DNA of 64,000 nt, from assembly GCA_017792405.1 (NCBI GenBank), contig CP051231.1, forward strand, positions 1,800,895-1,864,894. Direction: 5' to 3'. Position numbers and translations under genes: made by a program. Under the pieces are notes generated by a model that saw only the letters and a list, made by a program, of their open reading frames with translations, made no database searches and was not told where the DNA came from. This document shows positions 35,894-45,721 of this stretch, in pieces (the first letter of the stretch is position 1; the number at the start of each line of letters is the position of its first letter). Origin of the DNA: Oceanicola sp. Lineage in GTDB: Bacteria; Pseudomonadota; Alphaproteobacteria; Rhodobacterales; Rhodobacteraceae.

Positions 35894-36835
35894 ATGTCCC
35901 CCCGCAAGATCATAATCGACACCGACCCAGGCCAGGATGACGCCGTGGCGATTCTGCTCGCCCTTGCCTCGCCCGAGCTCGAGGTGCTGGGCATCACCGC
36001 CGTCGCCGGCAACATCCCGCTGGCGCTCACCTCCCTCAATGCCCGCAAAGCAGTCGAGGTGGCCGGCCGCACCGATATCCCCGTTTTCGCCGGCTGCGAG
36101 AAGCCGCTGGCCCACAGCCTCACCACCGCCGAGCACGTCCACGGCCAGACCGGGCTGGATGGCTACGACCTCCCCGACCCCACGCTCCCCCTGCAAGAGC
36201 AGCACGCCGTCGATTTCATCATCGATACGCTCCGCGCCGAGCCACCCGGCACCGTCACCCTCTGCCCGCTGGCCCCGCTCACCAACATCGCCACCGCCCT
36301 GCAAAAAGCGCCCGATATCGCCCCCAAGATCGCCGAGATCGTGCTCATGGGCGGCGCCTATTTCGAGGTTGGCAACTACACGCCCGCCGCCGAGTTCAAC
36401 ATCTATGTCGATCCCGAAGCCGCTGAGATCGTGTTCAAATCCGGCGTTCCGCTCACCGTCATGTCGCTCGACGTGACCCACAAGATGCTCGTCACCCGCC
36501 CTCGGGTCGAGGCGATCCGCGCCCTCGGCAACCGCACCGGCGAGGTGGTCGCGGGCTGGATCGGTTTCTTCGAGCGTTTCGATACCGCCAAATACGGTTC
36601 CGAGGGCGCGCCGCTGCACGACCCCTCCACCATCGCCTACCTGCTCGATCCCACCCTCTTCACCGGCCGCCACATCAACGTCGAGATCGAGGTCGCCTCG
36701 CCCCTCACCCGCGGCATGACCGTGGCCGACTGGTGGGGCGTCACCGACCGCGCGCCCAACGCCACCTTCATGGGCACCGTCGATGCGCCCGGTTTCTTCA
36801 AGCTCCTCACCGAGCGTCTGGCAGCCCTGCCATGA
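35894..36835 (+). CDS. Inosine-uridine type nucleoside hydrolase
   Basis: Hydrolyses the N-glycosidic bond of ribonucleosides for salvage. The 313-aa product has the hallmark DTDPGQDDAVA (Asp cluster that binds Ca), the middle VTLCPLAPLTNIATAL and VLMGGAYFEVGNYTPAAEFNIYVDPEA, and the late His-Asp pair in LHDPSTIAYLLDP. ATG at 35894 follows AAAGGAG. It overlaps the next gene by four bases (ATGA) and starts a three-gene unit. Confidence 0.92.
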   Translation: MSPRKIIIDTDPGQDDAVAILLALASPELEVLGITAVAGNIPLALTSLNARKAVEVAGRTDIPVFAGCEKPLAHSLTTAEHVHGQTGLDGYDLPDPTLPLQEQHAVDFIIDTLRAEPPGTVTLCPLAPLTNIATALQKAPDIAPKIAEIVLMGGAYFEVGNYTPAAEFNIYVDPEAAEIVFKSGVPLTVMSLDVTHKMLVTRPRVEAIRALGNRTGEVVAGWIGFFERFDTAKYGSEGAPLHDPSTIAYLLDPTLFTGRHINVEIEVASPLTRGMTVADWWGVTDRAPNATFMGTVDAPGFFKLLTERLAALP

Positions 36836-37299
36836 GCGCCCAGATCCACCTCGCCGGCCCCGGTGATGCCGACCGCGTGCTCTCCATGGTCGCCCGCTTC
36901 CACGAGGAATTCGGCCTCGACCTCTCCGACGAGCACCGCGCCAGCGCCGTACTGCCGCTGCTCGAGGGCAACCCGCTCGGCGCGATTTACCTGATCGGCC
37001 CGCGCCGCGCTCCGGTGGGTTACATCTGCGTCTGTTTCGGCTGGGCCATCGAGATGGGCGGCATCGACGGCTTCATCGATGAATTCTGGATCCGCCCTTC
37101 CGTCCGTGGCCGCGGCATCGGCGCCGAGGCCCTCCACAAGCTGCTGCCCGCACTGGCCGCCGCCGGGGTCCGCTTCATGCACATGGAGGTCGACCGCGAT
37201 GACGAGAAGGCCCAACGCCTCTACCGCCGCTCTGGCTTCGAACTGCGCGAGCGCTACGTCCTGATGTCAAAGGACCTCAGCAAACCCCTCAAGGCATGA
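36832..37299 (+). CDS. GNAT family acetyltransferase
   Basis: A 155-aa N-acetyltransferase. The acetyl-CoA loop [18 protein letters not shown] (Q/RxxGxG/A) and the C-terminal [27 protein letters not shown] are typical. Overlaps both neighbours by ATGA, so it should be made together with the nucleoside hydrolase and SelO. Substrate unknown. Confidence 0.85.
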   Translation: MSAQIHLAGPGDADRVLSMVARFHEEFGLDLSDEHRASAVLPLLEGNPLGAIYLIGPRRAPVGYICVCFGWAIEMGGIDGFIDEFWIRPSVRGRGIGAEALHKLLPALAAAGVRFMHMEVDRDDEKAQRLYRRSGFELRERYVLMSKDLSKPLKA

Positions 37300-38696
37300 C
37301 CCTCCACCTGCCCCTGACCCAAAGCTACACCGCCCTCGGCCCCCGCTTCTTTCATGCGCAGGAGGCCGAGCCTGTCGCCGCGCCCGAGTTGCTCCTGCTG
37401 AACGAGGCGCTGGCCCGCAGCCTCGGGCTCGACCCCGAGGCGCTGAAATCCCCCGAAGGCCTCGCCCTGCTCTCCGGCAATGCGCCGCCCGCCCAGCACA
37501 GCCCCATCGCGCAGGTCTATGCAGGCCACCAATTCGGCGGCTGGTCGCCCCAGCTCGGCGATGGCCGGGCGCTGCTGCTGGGCGAGGTCGAAACGCCCCA
37601 AGGCACCTTCGACATCCAGCTCAAGGGCTCCGGTCGCACCCCCTATTCCCGCAACGGCGATGGCCGGGCTTGGCTCGGGCCGGTCCTGCGCGAGTTCATC
37701 GTCTCCGAGGCCATGCATGCGATGGGTGTGCCCACCACCCGCGCGCTGGCCGCCGTGGCCACCGGCGAACGGGTGCAGCGCGAGCGCGCTTACCCCGGCG
37801 CCATCCTCACCCGCGTCGCCTCCAGCCACATCCGCGTCGGCACCTTCCAGTATTTCGCCGCCCGAAATGACACCGAGGCGCTGGAAGCGCTCACCGCCTA
37901 TGCGCTCAAACGCCACTACCCCGATGCCGAAGGCCCAATGGGCCTGCTCTCCGCCGTGGTCGCGGCGCAGGCCAAACTTATCGCCCATTGGATGTCCCTC
38001 GGCTTCATCCACGGCGTGATGAACACCGACAACATGGCGATATCGGGCCAGACCATCGATTACGGTCCCTGCGCCTTCATGGATGGCTACCACCCGCAAA
38101 CCGTCTATTCCTCGATCGACCGGATGGGCCGCTACGCCTACGACCAGCAGGCCCAGATCGGCGGCTGGAACCTCGCCCAGCTTGCCTCCGCGCTCCTGCC
38201 CATCATGGGCGGCGAAGAGGCGATCCCCGAGGCCACCGAACGGGTCAACGCTTTCCGCGATGCCTACCAGAACGCATATATCGCCCGCTTCGGCGCCAAG
38301 CTCGGACTGTCCGATGCCACGGCAGACGACCTTCCGCTGATCACCGACCTCCTCGGGATCATGGCCGAGGAAGAGGCCGATTTCACCAACACCTTCCGCG
38401 CCCTCACCGAGGGCCATAACCCGCTGCCCGACAGCCTCGCCTTCGCCGCATGGCATGGCCGCTGGCAGGCCCGCACGCCGGACCTTCAGATGATGGCGCA
38501 GGCCAACCCCGCCATCATCCCGCGCAACCATCGCATCGAAGAGGCGATCCAGGCCGCCGTCGCGGGCAGCCTCGCCCCCGCCACCCGACTGAGCGAAGCG
38601 CTGGCCCGGCCCTACGACCCGCCCGAAGGCAGCGAAGACCTGCGCCTGCCACCCGAGCCACATGAGGTCGTGCAAACCACCTTCTGCGGCACCTGA
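37296..38696 (+). CDS. selO: Protein adenylyltransferase SelO
   Basis: SelO is a pseudokinase-fold enzyme that AMPylates proteins, in a redox-linked way. The 466-aa protein has [40 protein letters not shown] (phosphate loop), [49 protein letters not shown] (catalytic Asn/Asp) and the C-terminal QTTFCGT, where bacterial proteins keep Cys or Ser in place of selenocysteine. The start overlaps the GNAT stop (ATGA). The family is normally about 480 residues. Confidence 0.95.
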   Translation: MTLHLPLTQSYTALGPRFFHAQEAEPVAAPELLLLNEALARSLGLDPEALKSPEGLALLSGNAPPAQHSPIAQVYAGHQFGGWSPQLGDGRALLLGEVETPQGTFDIQLKGSGRTPYSRNGDGRAWLGPVLREFIVSEAMHAMGVPTTRALAAVATGERVQRERAYPGAILTRVASSHIRVGTFQYFAARNDTEALEALTAYALKRHYPDAEGPMGLLSAVVAAQAKLIAHWMSLGFIHGVMNTDNMAISGQTIDYGPCAFMDGYHPQTVYSSIDRMGRYAYDQQAQIGGWNLAQLASALLPIMGGEEAIPEATERVNAFRDAYQNAYIARFGAKLGLSDATADDLPLITDLLGIMAEEEADFTNTFRALTEGHNPLPDSLAFAAWHGRWQARTPDLQMMAQANPAIIPRNHRIEEAIQAAVAGSLAPATRLSEALARPYDPPEGSEDLRLPPEPHEVVQTTFCGT

Positions 38697-38706
38697 TCCA
38701 GCCCCG

Positions 38707-39603
38707 TCACTGGGTGCGCACACGCCCCACGGGCCGGTTCACCAGCCACAGCCCGGCGGCCACCAGCACCAGCGCCATCAGCACCGAGGGCCGCAGCGCC
38801 TCGTTCAGCATCAGCCAGCCAAGCAGGCTGGCGAAGACCGGTGTCAAAAACCCGAAGCTCGCCACCGAGCTCGCCGGGTAGATCTTCAGGATCCACATCC
38901 AGAACAGAAATCCCGCGCCCGAAATCACCAGCGCCTGCACCCCCAGAACGCCCCAGTGAATCAGCTCCGGCCCCCGCAGCAACGGCCCGAAGAGCGGCGC
39001 CATCGCGCAGAGCAGCACCGCACTCACCGCCAGCTGCCATGCCAGCTGGCTCTCGGCCCGCATCTCCCGCAGCCGCGTCGCCCGCGCCATCAGCGCCAGC
39101 CCGGCCCAGCACCACGCGCCGGCCAGCGCGCAAAGGTCTCCGATCAACGCGCCCTCCCCCGTCTCCCCCACCAGCAGCGCCAGCGCCACCCCGGCAAAGG
39201 CGAGCGCCAGCCCGGCGAGCTTGACCGCGGTCAGCTTCTCCCCCGGCAACAGAAAATGCGCCATCAGCGCCAGCCAGACCGGCATGGTGTAGAACATCAG
39301 CGCCGAGCGGGCGACGGTGGTGAGATCGAGCGCGATGAAGAGCGCCACGAACTCGCCGGTAAAGAACAGCCCCATCACCAGCGCCGGCCCCCAGTTGCCG
39401 CGCCCCAGTTCCAGCCTGATCCCCCGCGCCCGCATCCACAGCAGCAGCACAGCAAGCGACAGCACCGAGCGCAGCCCAGCAAAGAACACCGGCCCGAACC
39501 CCTCGTTGCCCACCTTGATGATGACCTGCCCGAAGCCCAAGAGCAGCGAGAACCCCACCAGCGAGGCCGCCCCGAAGGCATCAATTCTGTCTTTCCGCTC
39601 CAT
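38707..39603 (-). CDS. EamA/DMT family transporter
   Basis: A 298-aa inner-membrane protein with ten hydrophobic helices in two EamA repeats (the repeats meet near residue 150). Typical elements: LRSVLSLAVLLLWMRARG, RSALMFYTMPVWLALMAHFLLPGEKL and the second repeat's SFGFLTPVFASLLGWLMLNEAL. Likely a metabolite or drug exporter; substrate unknown. It converges on selO with an 11-base gap and is divergent from the antiporter. Confidence 0.85.
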   Translation of the reverse strand: MERKDRIDAFGAASLVGFSLLLGFGQVIIKVGNEGFGPVFFAGLRSVLSLAVLLLWMRARGIRLELGRGNWGPALVMGLFFTGEFVALFIALDLTTVARSALMFYTMPVWLALMAHFLLPGEKLTAVKLAGLALAFAGVALALLVGETGEGALIGDLCALAGAWCWAGLALMARATRLREMRAESQLAWQLAVSAVLLCAMAPLFGPLLRGPELIHWGVLGVQALVISGAGFLFWMWILKIYPASSVASFGFLTPVFASLLGWLMLNEALRPSVLMALVLVAAGLWLVNRPVGRVRTQ

Positions 39604-39693
39604 CGGCCCCTCGCCTATAACCGGACCCAACGCCGCTCCGGCACCCAGATCACAGGCCCCGCGGGGCCGCAAGCAAGAGACCTCCACGCGCCC

Positions 39694-40977
39694 ATGACCC
39701 TCCTGCAAATCGCCTCGCTCCTCATCGTGCTCGCCGCCGCCTTCGGCACCATCAACTACTTCTTCCTCCGCCTCCCATCCGCCATCGGCATCCTCATCGT
39801 GGCCCTGCTCGCTTCCCTCGGCGTGCTGGCCTTCGATGCAGTCTTCCCCGCGTCGAATGTCGAAGAAAGCATCACCGCCGTGGTGAAGGGCATCGAGTTC
39901 TCCGATGCCCTGCTGGAGGGCATGCTCGGCCTCCTGCTCTTCGCCGGCGCTCTGCACGTCAAAATCGCCGATCTGCGCGCCGAGTGGCCTGCCGTGCTGC
40001 TCATGGCCACCATCGGCGTCGGCCTCTCCACCGCCATCGCGGGCGTGGGCTTTTCGTGGATCACCGGCATGCCCCTTCTCATCGCGCTGGTCTTCGGCGC
40101 GCTGATCTCCCCCACCGATCCCGTGGCGGTGCTAGGCGTGCTGCGCGAGGCCAAGCTCGACAAGCGGCTGGAGACCAAGATCGCTGGCGAGAGCCTCTTC
40201 AACGACGGCGTCGGCTACGTCGTCTACCTCGTGCTCGTCGGCCTCGCCTTCCCCGGCGCGGGCGGCCACGGCGAAGCGGCGGCCCACGGCGCCGAACACG
40301 CCGAAGAGACCTCAACCGCCCTGACCAACGCCGCCATCCTCTTCGCCCAGGAGGCGCTCGGTGGCGCGGCGCTCGGCATGATCCTCGGATGGATCACATG
40401 GCGCGTCATGCGCCGGATCAACGATTATTCGCTGGAGGTGCTGATCACCCTCGCCCTCGCCTTCGGCGGCTACGAACTCGCGATCTGGCTCCACGTCTCC
40501 GCTCCCATCATGGCGGTCTGCGCCGGGCTGCTCATCGGCGAGGTCAGCTACCGTGACGCCATGTCCGAGGAGACCCGCGAATACGTCGATGCTTTCTGGA
40601 AACTGATCGACGAAATCCTCAACGCCGTGCTCTTCCTGCTGATCGGTGTCGAGATCTTCGCGGTGAGCTTCGACGCCAGCTTCCTCACCTCCGCCGCCGC
40701 CGCCATCGGCCTTGCCCTGCTGGCCCGCCTCGCTGCCGTGGCCGTGCCGGTGCTGATCCTCAAGCCCTTCCGCACCATGCCCGAAAACGTCATCCCGGTG
40801 ATGACATGGGGCGGCCTCAAGGGCGGTATCTCGGTCGCCCTCGCGCTCAGCCTGCCCGATTCGGAGTGGAAACCACTGATTCTGACCACAACCTACGTGA
40901 TCGTGCTGTTCTCGATCATCGTTCAGGGCCTCACAGTGGCGCCTTTTGCCTCGAAACTGGATAAAAACCGCGCCTGA
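39694..40977 (+). CDS. CPA1 family Na+/H+ antiporter
   Basis: A 427-aa inner-membrane protein with about 12 helices. The CPA1 core is clear: LIALVFGALISPTDPVAVLGVLRE, AGESLFNDGVGYVVYLVLVGLAF (the ND motif of the ion site) and TWGGLKGGISVALALSLP. A His/Glu-rich loop (GGHGEAAAHGAEHAEE) lies between two helices in the middle. Expected role: pH and sodium balance, fitting a marine host. Distance to the divergent EamA gene is 90 bases. Confidence 0.9.
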   Translation: MTLLQIASLLIVLAAAFGTINYFFLRLPSAIGILIVALLASLGVLAFDAVFPASNVEESITAVVKGIEFSDALLEGMLGLLLFAGALHVKIADLRAEWPAVLLMATIGVGLSTAIAGVGFSWITGMPLLIALVFGALISPTDPVAVLGVLREAKLDKRLETKIAGESLFNDGVGYVVYLVLVGLAFPGAGGHGEAAAHGAEHAEETSTALTNAAILFAQEALGGAALGMILGWITWRVMRRINDYSLEVLITLALAFGGYELAIWLHVSAPIMAVCAGLLIGEVSYRDAMSEETREYVDAFWKLIDEILNAVLFLLIGVEIFAVSFDASFLTSAAAAIGLALLARLAAVAVPVLILKPFRTMPENVIPVMTWGGLKGGISVALALSLPDSEWKPLILTTTYVIVLFSIIVQGLTVAPFASKLDKNRA

Positions 40978-41181
40978 TCACCACTGTTTCCCAACCAGAA
41001 ACGGGCGCGGTGCGGCAATATCTTGGGGCAGGCAACAATGCGCCCACTACTTGAGGTTTGTGTCCTAACCCATTGGGGCCATTGGAACACCACGCCACAT
41101 ACTTGCCCTTTTTCTGACATTTTCGCTCGCCCTCGCGCAGACTCCGGGTAATCTACCCCTCGCCTGACATATGGGACCGCC

Positions 41182-41637
41182 ATGCCCTCTACTGCCTCCA
41201 TCCGAGCCCTCGCGCCCGGCGACGAAGTCGCTTGGCGCAGGCTCTGGACCGATTATCTGACGTTCTACAAGGCCACCCGGCCCGAGGAGGTGTATGCCAC
41301 CACCTTCGGCCGGCTTGTCGATCCGTCCGATACCGGCACCTTCGGCTTCATCGCCGAGGTCGAGGGGCAGCCCGTAGGGCTGGTGAACTGCGTGATCCAC
41401 CGCCACCTCTGGAGGGTCGAGGATGTCTGCTACCTCGGCGATCTCTACGTGGACCCGACCCTGCGCGGCACCGGCGCCGGGCGGGCTCTGATCGAGGCTG
41501 TCTACAGCCACGCCGAGGCGCTGGGGGCGCCTTACGTCTACTGGATGACGCAGGACTTCAATATCGAAGCGCGCAAGCTTTACGACCGCATCGGTGAGTT
41601 GACGCCCTTCATCAAATACCAACGGAGAGCTGCCTGA
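41182..41637 (+). CDS. GNAT family acetyltransferase
   Basis: A 151-aa acetyltransferase. The acetyl-CoA loop is VDPTLRGTGAGRALIEAV, followed by VYWMTQDFNIEARKLYDRIG. The segment LWTDYLTFYKATRPEEVYATTFGRL resembles diamine or polyamine acetyltransferase-like GNATs. Its stop shares one base with the start of the DUF2927 lipoprotein (TGATG), so they are coupled. Upstream is a 204-base gap with no gene and no clear motif. Confidence 0.85.
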   Translation: MPSTASIRALAPGDEVAWRRLWTDYLTFYKATRPEEVYATTFGRLVDPSDTGTFGFIAEVEGQPVGLVNCVIHRHLWRVEDVCYLGDLYVDPTLRGTGAGRALIEAVYSHAEALGAPYVYWMTQDFNIEARKLYDRIGELTPFIKYQRRAA

Positions 41638-43022
41638 TGCTGAACCGCTTGCTGCCTGCGGGTCTTGCCCTTGTCCTCGCTGCCTGTTCGACCTCGTCCA
41701 TCCCCGATGTCGATGTGCCCCAGCGGCGCGCCAGCTACACCGGTGACCTGCCGGCCATGCGCACCTTCTCCACGCCCCGCGCGGTGCCCACCTACCGCTC
41801 CAACGCCCAGCTCGCCGCCGATTTTCTCGAGCTGAGCTTCCAGATGGAAAGCGGCCGCAAGCTGCCCCAGTTCTCCCGCTTCGAAGGGCCGGTGACAATC
41901 GCGGTCAAAGGCGCAGCCCCCGCCTCGCTGACCGGCGACCTCTCCCGCCTCGTGGCCCGGCTCCGGTCCGAGGCCCGGATAGATGTGCACCTGTCCCGCG
42001 GCGGCGAGGCCAAGCCCTCCATCACCGTCCAGATCGTGCCCAAGCGCGAGCTGCAGCGTCTGGTCCCGCAGGCCGCCTGCTTCGTTGTGCCCCGCGTCTC
42101 CAGCTGGTCCGAGTTCCGCAAGGCCCGCCGCAGCCGCACGGTCGATTGGGCCTCGCTCGGCGAGCGCCAGCAGATCGCCGTCTTCCTGCCCGGCGACGTG
42201 AGCCCGCAAGAGGTGCGCGACTGCCTGCATGAAGAAATCGCCCAGGCTCTCGGCCCGCTGAACGACCTCTACCGCCTGCCGGATTCGGTCTTCAATGACG
42301 ACAACTTTCACACTGTGCTCACCGGCTTCGACATGCTGATGCTGCGCGCCTATTACGACCCCTCGCTGCACTCCGGCATGAGCCGTGAACAGGTCGCCGC
42401 CCGCCTGCCCGCCATCTTCGGGCGCATCAATCCGGGCGGCAATCGCGGCGGTGGCGGCCACGCCTCCTACACCCCCCGCGCCTGGATCGACTCGATCGAA
42501 GCCGCACTCGGCCCGCGCGCCCGTCCCTCGGCCCGTCTCGATGCCGCCAAGCGTGCGGTGAACATCTCCAAGGCGCAGGGCTGGCGTGACAACCGCGCCG
42601 CCTTCTCGCTCTACGCGCTCGGGCGCCTCGCGCTTTCCGCCGAACCCGAGCTCGCGCTGGCCAGCTTCCTCGAAGCCTCGCGCCTCTACCGCAACAACCC
42701 CGAAACCCAGATCCAGGCCGCGCATGTGGCGATGCAGCTCGCCGCCTTCTCGCTCAGCTCGGGTCAGGCCGATGGCACCATCGGGCTGATCGACGAGGTG
42801 CTGCCGGCCGTGCGCCGCGCCGAAAACGCCGCGCTGCTCTCCACCCTGCTGCTGCTGAAGGCTGAGGCCTATGAGCTGATGGGTCGCACCGGCCCGGCTG
42901 CCGCCGTGCGCACCGAGGCACTGGGTTGGGCACGCTACGGCTTTGGTGCCGATTCCGTGGTGCGCGCCCGCGCGGGCGAAATCTCTGCCCTCACCCCGGC
43001 TCGCCGCCCGCGCTTCAACTGA
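41637..43022 (+). CDS. DUF2927 lipoprotein with HEE motif
   Basis: A 461-aa protein with a lipoprotein signal (LLPAGLALVLAACS, lipid at Cys16). The DUF2927 region (residues about 60-260) contains DCLHEEIAQALGPLNDLYRLPDSVFNDDNFHTVLTGFDMLMLRAYYDP, in which HEE and the downstream LNDLYRL-DSVFNDDN recall metallopeptidase-like sites; this is inference. The C-terminal half (residues about 300-455) is a set of TPR-like helices. Location: periplasmic, membrane-tethered. The GNAT gene is coupled upstream. Confidence 0.75.
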   Translation: MLNRLLPAGLALVLAACSTSSIPDVDVPQRRASYTGDLPAMRTFSTPRAVPTYRSNAQLAADFLELSFQMESGRKLPQFSRFEGPVTIAVKGAAPASLTGDLSRLVARLRSEARIDVHLSRGGEAKPSITVQIVPKRELQRLVPQAACFVVPRVSSWSEFRKARRSRTVDWASLGERQQIAVFLPGDVSPQEVRDCLHEEIAQALGPLNDLYRLPDSVFNDDNFHTVLTGFDMLMLRAYYDPSLHSGMSREQVAARLPAIFGRINPGGNRGGGGHASYTPRAWIDSIEAALGPRARPSARLDAAKRAVNISKAQGWRDNRAAFSLYALGRLALSAEPELALASFLEASRLYRNNPETQIQAAHVAMQLAAFSLSSGQADGTIGLIDEVLPAVRRAENAALLSTLLLLKAEAYELMGRTGPAAAVRTEALGWARYGFGADSVVRARAGEISALTPARRPRFN

Positions 43023-43134
43023 GCGCCCGCACCGCCGCCCCTGCGGCCATTGCGCCGCACCGGGGCGAGCCCGCTTTCAACGGGGCGTCTTCTGCACTAG
43101 AAGGCGCCCCGAAGCATTTGCCGGAACCGCAGCC

Positions 43135-43299
43135 ATGATCGTTCTTCTCGCCATCATCCTCGGCGCCCTCGCGGGCCTCCTCCACGCCAGCCGCCGCAAG
43201 GGCAACCGGCTCGACAAGCTGCAATACATGGCCGTCTACGCCCTCATCTTCGCCATCGTCGCCCTCTTCGTGACCATCGCTCTCGAGAAGATGCTCTAA
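43135..43299 (+). CDS. Small membrane protein
   Basis: A 54-aa protein, MIVLLAIILGALAGLLHASRR then a short basic loop and YMAVYALIFAIVALFVTIAL: two transmembrane helices. Conserved small proteins of this form occur in Rhodobacteraceae, with no function known to me. The frame has consistent codon bias, and it lies 112 bases after the DUF2927 gene. Confidence 0.55.
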   Translation: MIVLLAIILGALAGLLHASRRKGNRLDKLQYMAVYALIFAIVALFVTIALEKML

Positions 43300-43383
43300 G
43301 GCGCCAGCCCGGCGATCCGCGCCAAGCGGCCCCCATTCCCAAGCCCCATTGCGCAGCCACGCCCAAAGGCAGATGCTGCCGCC

Positions 43384-44673
43384 ATGGCGACCGAAATCGA
43401 GTTTTCCTTCAAGGCCTTGAGCCACGCGGCGCGGCGCCACATCCGGGTGTTCCAGATACACCAGTTCCTCGACCGCTTCGCCATGGGCCTCACCGTGGCC
43501 GTCGTCGCCCTCGCCCTGACCGACCGCGGCATGGACCTCTTCCAGATCTCTCTGCTCTTCGGCGTCTACTCCCTCACGACCATGGCGATGGAACTCCCCT
43601 TCGGCGGATTGGCCGACGCCATTGGCCGCAAGCCGGTGTTCCTCTCCGCAGTCGTGGCCAGCCTGATCTCGCTGGCGCTCTTCCTGTCGTCCAGCAGCTT
43701 CACCGTTCTCGCGCTCTCCTTCGCCTTCATCGGCTTTGGCCGCGCGCTGCGCTCCGGCACGCTCGACGCATGGTTTGTCGAAACGTTCAGGGAAGCCGCA
43801 CCGAATGTCGATGTCCAACCCGCGCTCGCCAAGGCGCAATGGGCCAATGCGATGGGCCTCGCAACCGGCGCCGTGTTCGGCGGCCTCCTGCCCGACCTCT
43901 TCGGCGCTGCGGGCCTGCGCCACGGAATCAGCGTCTATGACGTGTCCTACGCCGCCAGCTTCGCCGTGATGATCGGCGTTCTGCTCTTCACCTACGTCGC
44001 CATCTCGGAGCCGCCGCGCCCCCTCCGCCCGAGCGCCCTCAAGCAGGGCTTCGCCACCGTCCCCTCGGTAATCGCAGAGGCCAGCACGTTAGCCTTGAAG
44101 CACGCCACCCTGTCACTGCTCCTCGCGGCCTTGGCCCTCTTCGCGATGGCAAGCAACCCGGTCGAGGTGATCTGGCCGACCTTTGCCAAGCCCATGCTGG
44201 ACGAAGGCTTTGCAAACACCGCCATCGGTGCCCTGACGGCGGCCTACTTCTTTGCAATCGCCCTCGGCGCCACCCTGTCACCCTATGTCAGCCGCGTCTT
44301 CCAGCGGCGCCACGCCGTCACGCTCGCCGCGACCTTCGCCTGCCTCGCAGTGCTCCAAGTCATCTTGGCCATGCAGGTGGGTATCGTGGGGTTCATTGGC
44401 GTCTTCATCGCCTATTCCATCAGCCTCGGCGTCAGTGAAACCCCTGCCAGTAGCCTCCTGCACCGCTGCGTGGAAAATCACCAGCGCTCCACCATGCTCT
44501 CCCTGCGCTCCCTCCTGCAGCAACTCGGCGCCATGATCGGGCTGGTCATGGTCGGAGCGCTGGCCGAAGCCTACTCCACGCCCGTCGCATGGACTGCCGC
44601 TGCGGTCTTCCTGCTACTGGCAGCGCTGCTGAGCTGGATACTGGCCAAACGCCTCGCCTCCGCGCCCGTTTAA
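43384..44673 (+). CDS. MFS transporter
   Basis: A 429-aa inner-membrane transporter with 12 predicted helices. The loop 2-3 motif of the MFS is seen as GGLADAIGRKPVF, and the protein keeps MELPFGGLADAIGRKPVFL and GRALRSGTLDAWFVETF. The GTLDAW-type segment resembles MFS drug exporters. The substrate is unknown. Codons are slightly less biased than in neighbours, with TTA and GTA codons present. The ribosome-binding site is weak. Confidence 0.85.
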   Translation: MATEIEFSFKALSHAARRHIRVFQIHQFLDRFAMGLTVAVVALALTDRGMDLFQISLLFGVYSLTTMAMELPFGGLADAIGRKPVFLSAVVASLISLALFLSSSSFTVLALSFAFIGFGRALRSGTLDAWFVETFREAAPNVDVQPALAKAQWANAMGLATGAVFGGLLPDLFGAAGLRHGISVYDVSYAASFAVMIGVLLFTYVAISEPPRPLRPSALKQGFATVPSVIAEASTLALKHATLSLLLAALALFAMASNPVEVIWPTFAKPMLDEGFANTAIGALTAAYFFAIALGATLSPYVSRVFQRRHAVTLAATFACLAVLQVILAMQVGIVGFIGVFIAYSISLGVSETPASSLLHRCVENHQRSTMLSLRSLLQQLGAMIGLVMVGALAEAYSTPVAWTAAAVFLLLAALLSWILAKRLASAPV

Positions 44674-44731
44674 CGGCAGAGCCCCCGGAGCCCGGTGCGC
44701 GTCACTGGCCCCAGCACCACAAACCCGCCCC

Positions 44732-45646
44732 TCAGCGCCCCGCCTTGCTCATATGCAGGTACGTCTCATCATACCGCTTCGACAGGTGGTCCCCCGCCCG
44801 GATCGGTGCAGCCGCCCCCTCTGGCGACACATCCGCATCCCACTCGGGGTTGAAGAACAGCGGAATCGATATCCGCTCCGCCGCGCCGCCCTTCACGCGG
44901 TGCAGCGTGGCCTTCACCCGCCCGCCTGACCACATCTCCAGCATCTCGCCGAAGTTGATCACAAAAGCCCCCGGTGCCGCTGACACCGGCTCCCACGAAC
45001 CGTCCCGCCGCAACACCTCCAACCCTGCCGCCCCGTCGGTCGCCAGCAGGGTCAGACAACCGTAATCGGTGTGCGGCGCAATGCCGAAGTCCTTGTCACC
45101 CGCCCAGGCCGGCCGCGCGGGGTAGAAGTTGGCCCTGAGCAGCGCCATCGGGTGCGCGAACTTCTCGGCAAAATACCCCCGATCCTCCCCAATCGCCTCC
45201 GCCACCGCGCCAAGCAGCTCCCGGCAAAACCCCAGCGCCTCACGATAGTAGCCCTCCACCTCGGCCCGGAAGCCCTCCGGCGCCTCCGGCCAGAGGTTCG
45301 GCGCATAGTAGCGTTCCGGCGCACCCGCATCGGCCGCACCCGGCCATTCGTAGCCGCAGTCGAACACCTCCTTGAGGTCCGGGTTGCTCTCCGGGTCCAC
45401 CTGCTCGCTGCGCATCCCGCCCCAGCCCCGGTTGGAGCCGGTGGCCGCCATATCGACTCGCGCCTTCTCCGCCTCGGGAAGGTGAAAGAACGCGCGGTAG
45501 GTCTCGATCAGCCGCGTCATCCGCTCGGGCGCAAAGGGCGTGTTCTCCAGCACCATGAAGCCGGTATCAAAGGCCGCCGCCCGCACCGCCTCCAGTGCCG
45601 CCGCCTCGCCACCCAGCAGGGCCTTCGCATCAATTCTCGGGATCAT
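44732..45646 (-). CDS. 2-oxoglutarate/Fe(II)-dependent oxygenase, isopenicillin N synthase family
   Basis: A 304-aa protein with the DIOX_N then 2OG-FeII_Oxy arrangement. Iron ligands fit PHTDYGCLTLL (His, Asp) and KATLHRVKGG (His); the 2-oxoglutarate-binding Arg and Ser appear as RISIPLFFNP. Such enzymes hydroxylate, desaturate or ring-close small molecules; substrate unknown. GAGAGGG precedes the ATG at 45646. It converges on the MFS gene. Confidence 0.88.
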   Translation of the reverse strand: MIPRIDAKALLGGEAAALEAVRAAAFDTGFMVLENTPFAPERMTRLIETYRAFFHLPEAEKARVDMAATGSNRGWGGMRSEQVDPESNPDLKEVFDCGYEWPGAADAGAPERYYAPNLWPEAPEGFRAEVEGYYREALGFCRELLGAVAEAIGEDRGYFAEKFAHPMALLRANFYPARPAWAGDKDFGIAPHTDYGCLTLLATDGAAGLEVLRRDGSWEPVSAAPGAFVINFGEMLEMWSGGRVKATLHRVKGGAAERISIPLFFNPEWDADVSPEGAAAPIRAGDHLSKRYDETYLHMSKAGR

Positions 45647-45721
45647 CTCGCACCCTCTCTCCGCATCGCGGAGGTGATGCCCCAGCCTCGCGCCGGGTTC
45701 AAGCGTCCCGGCGCCCGGCCC

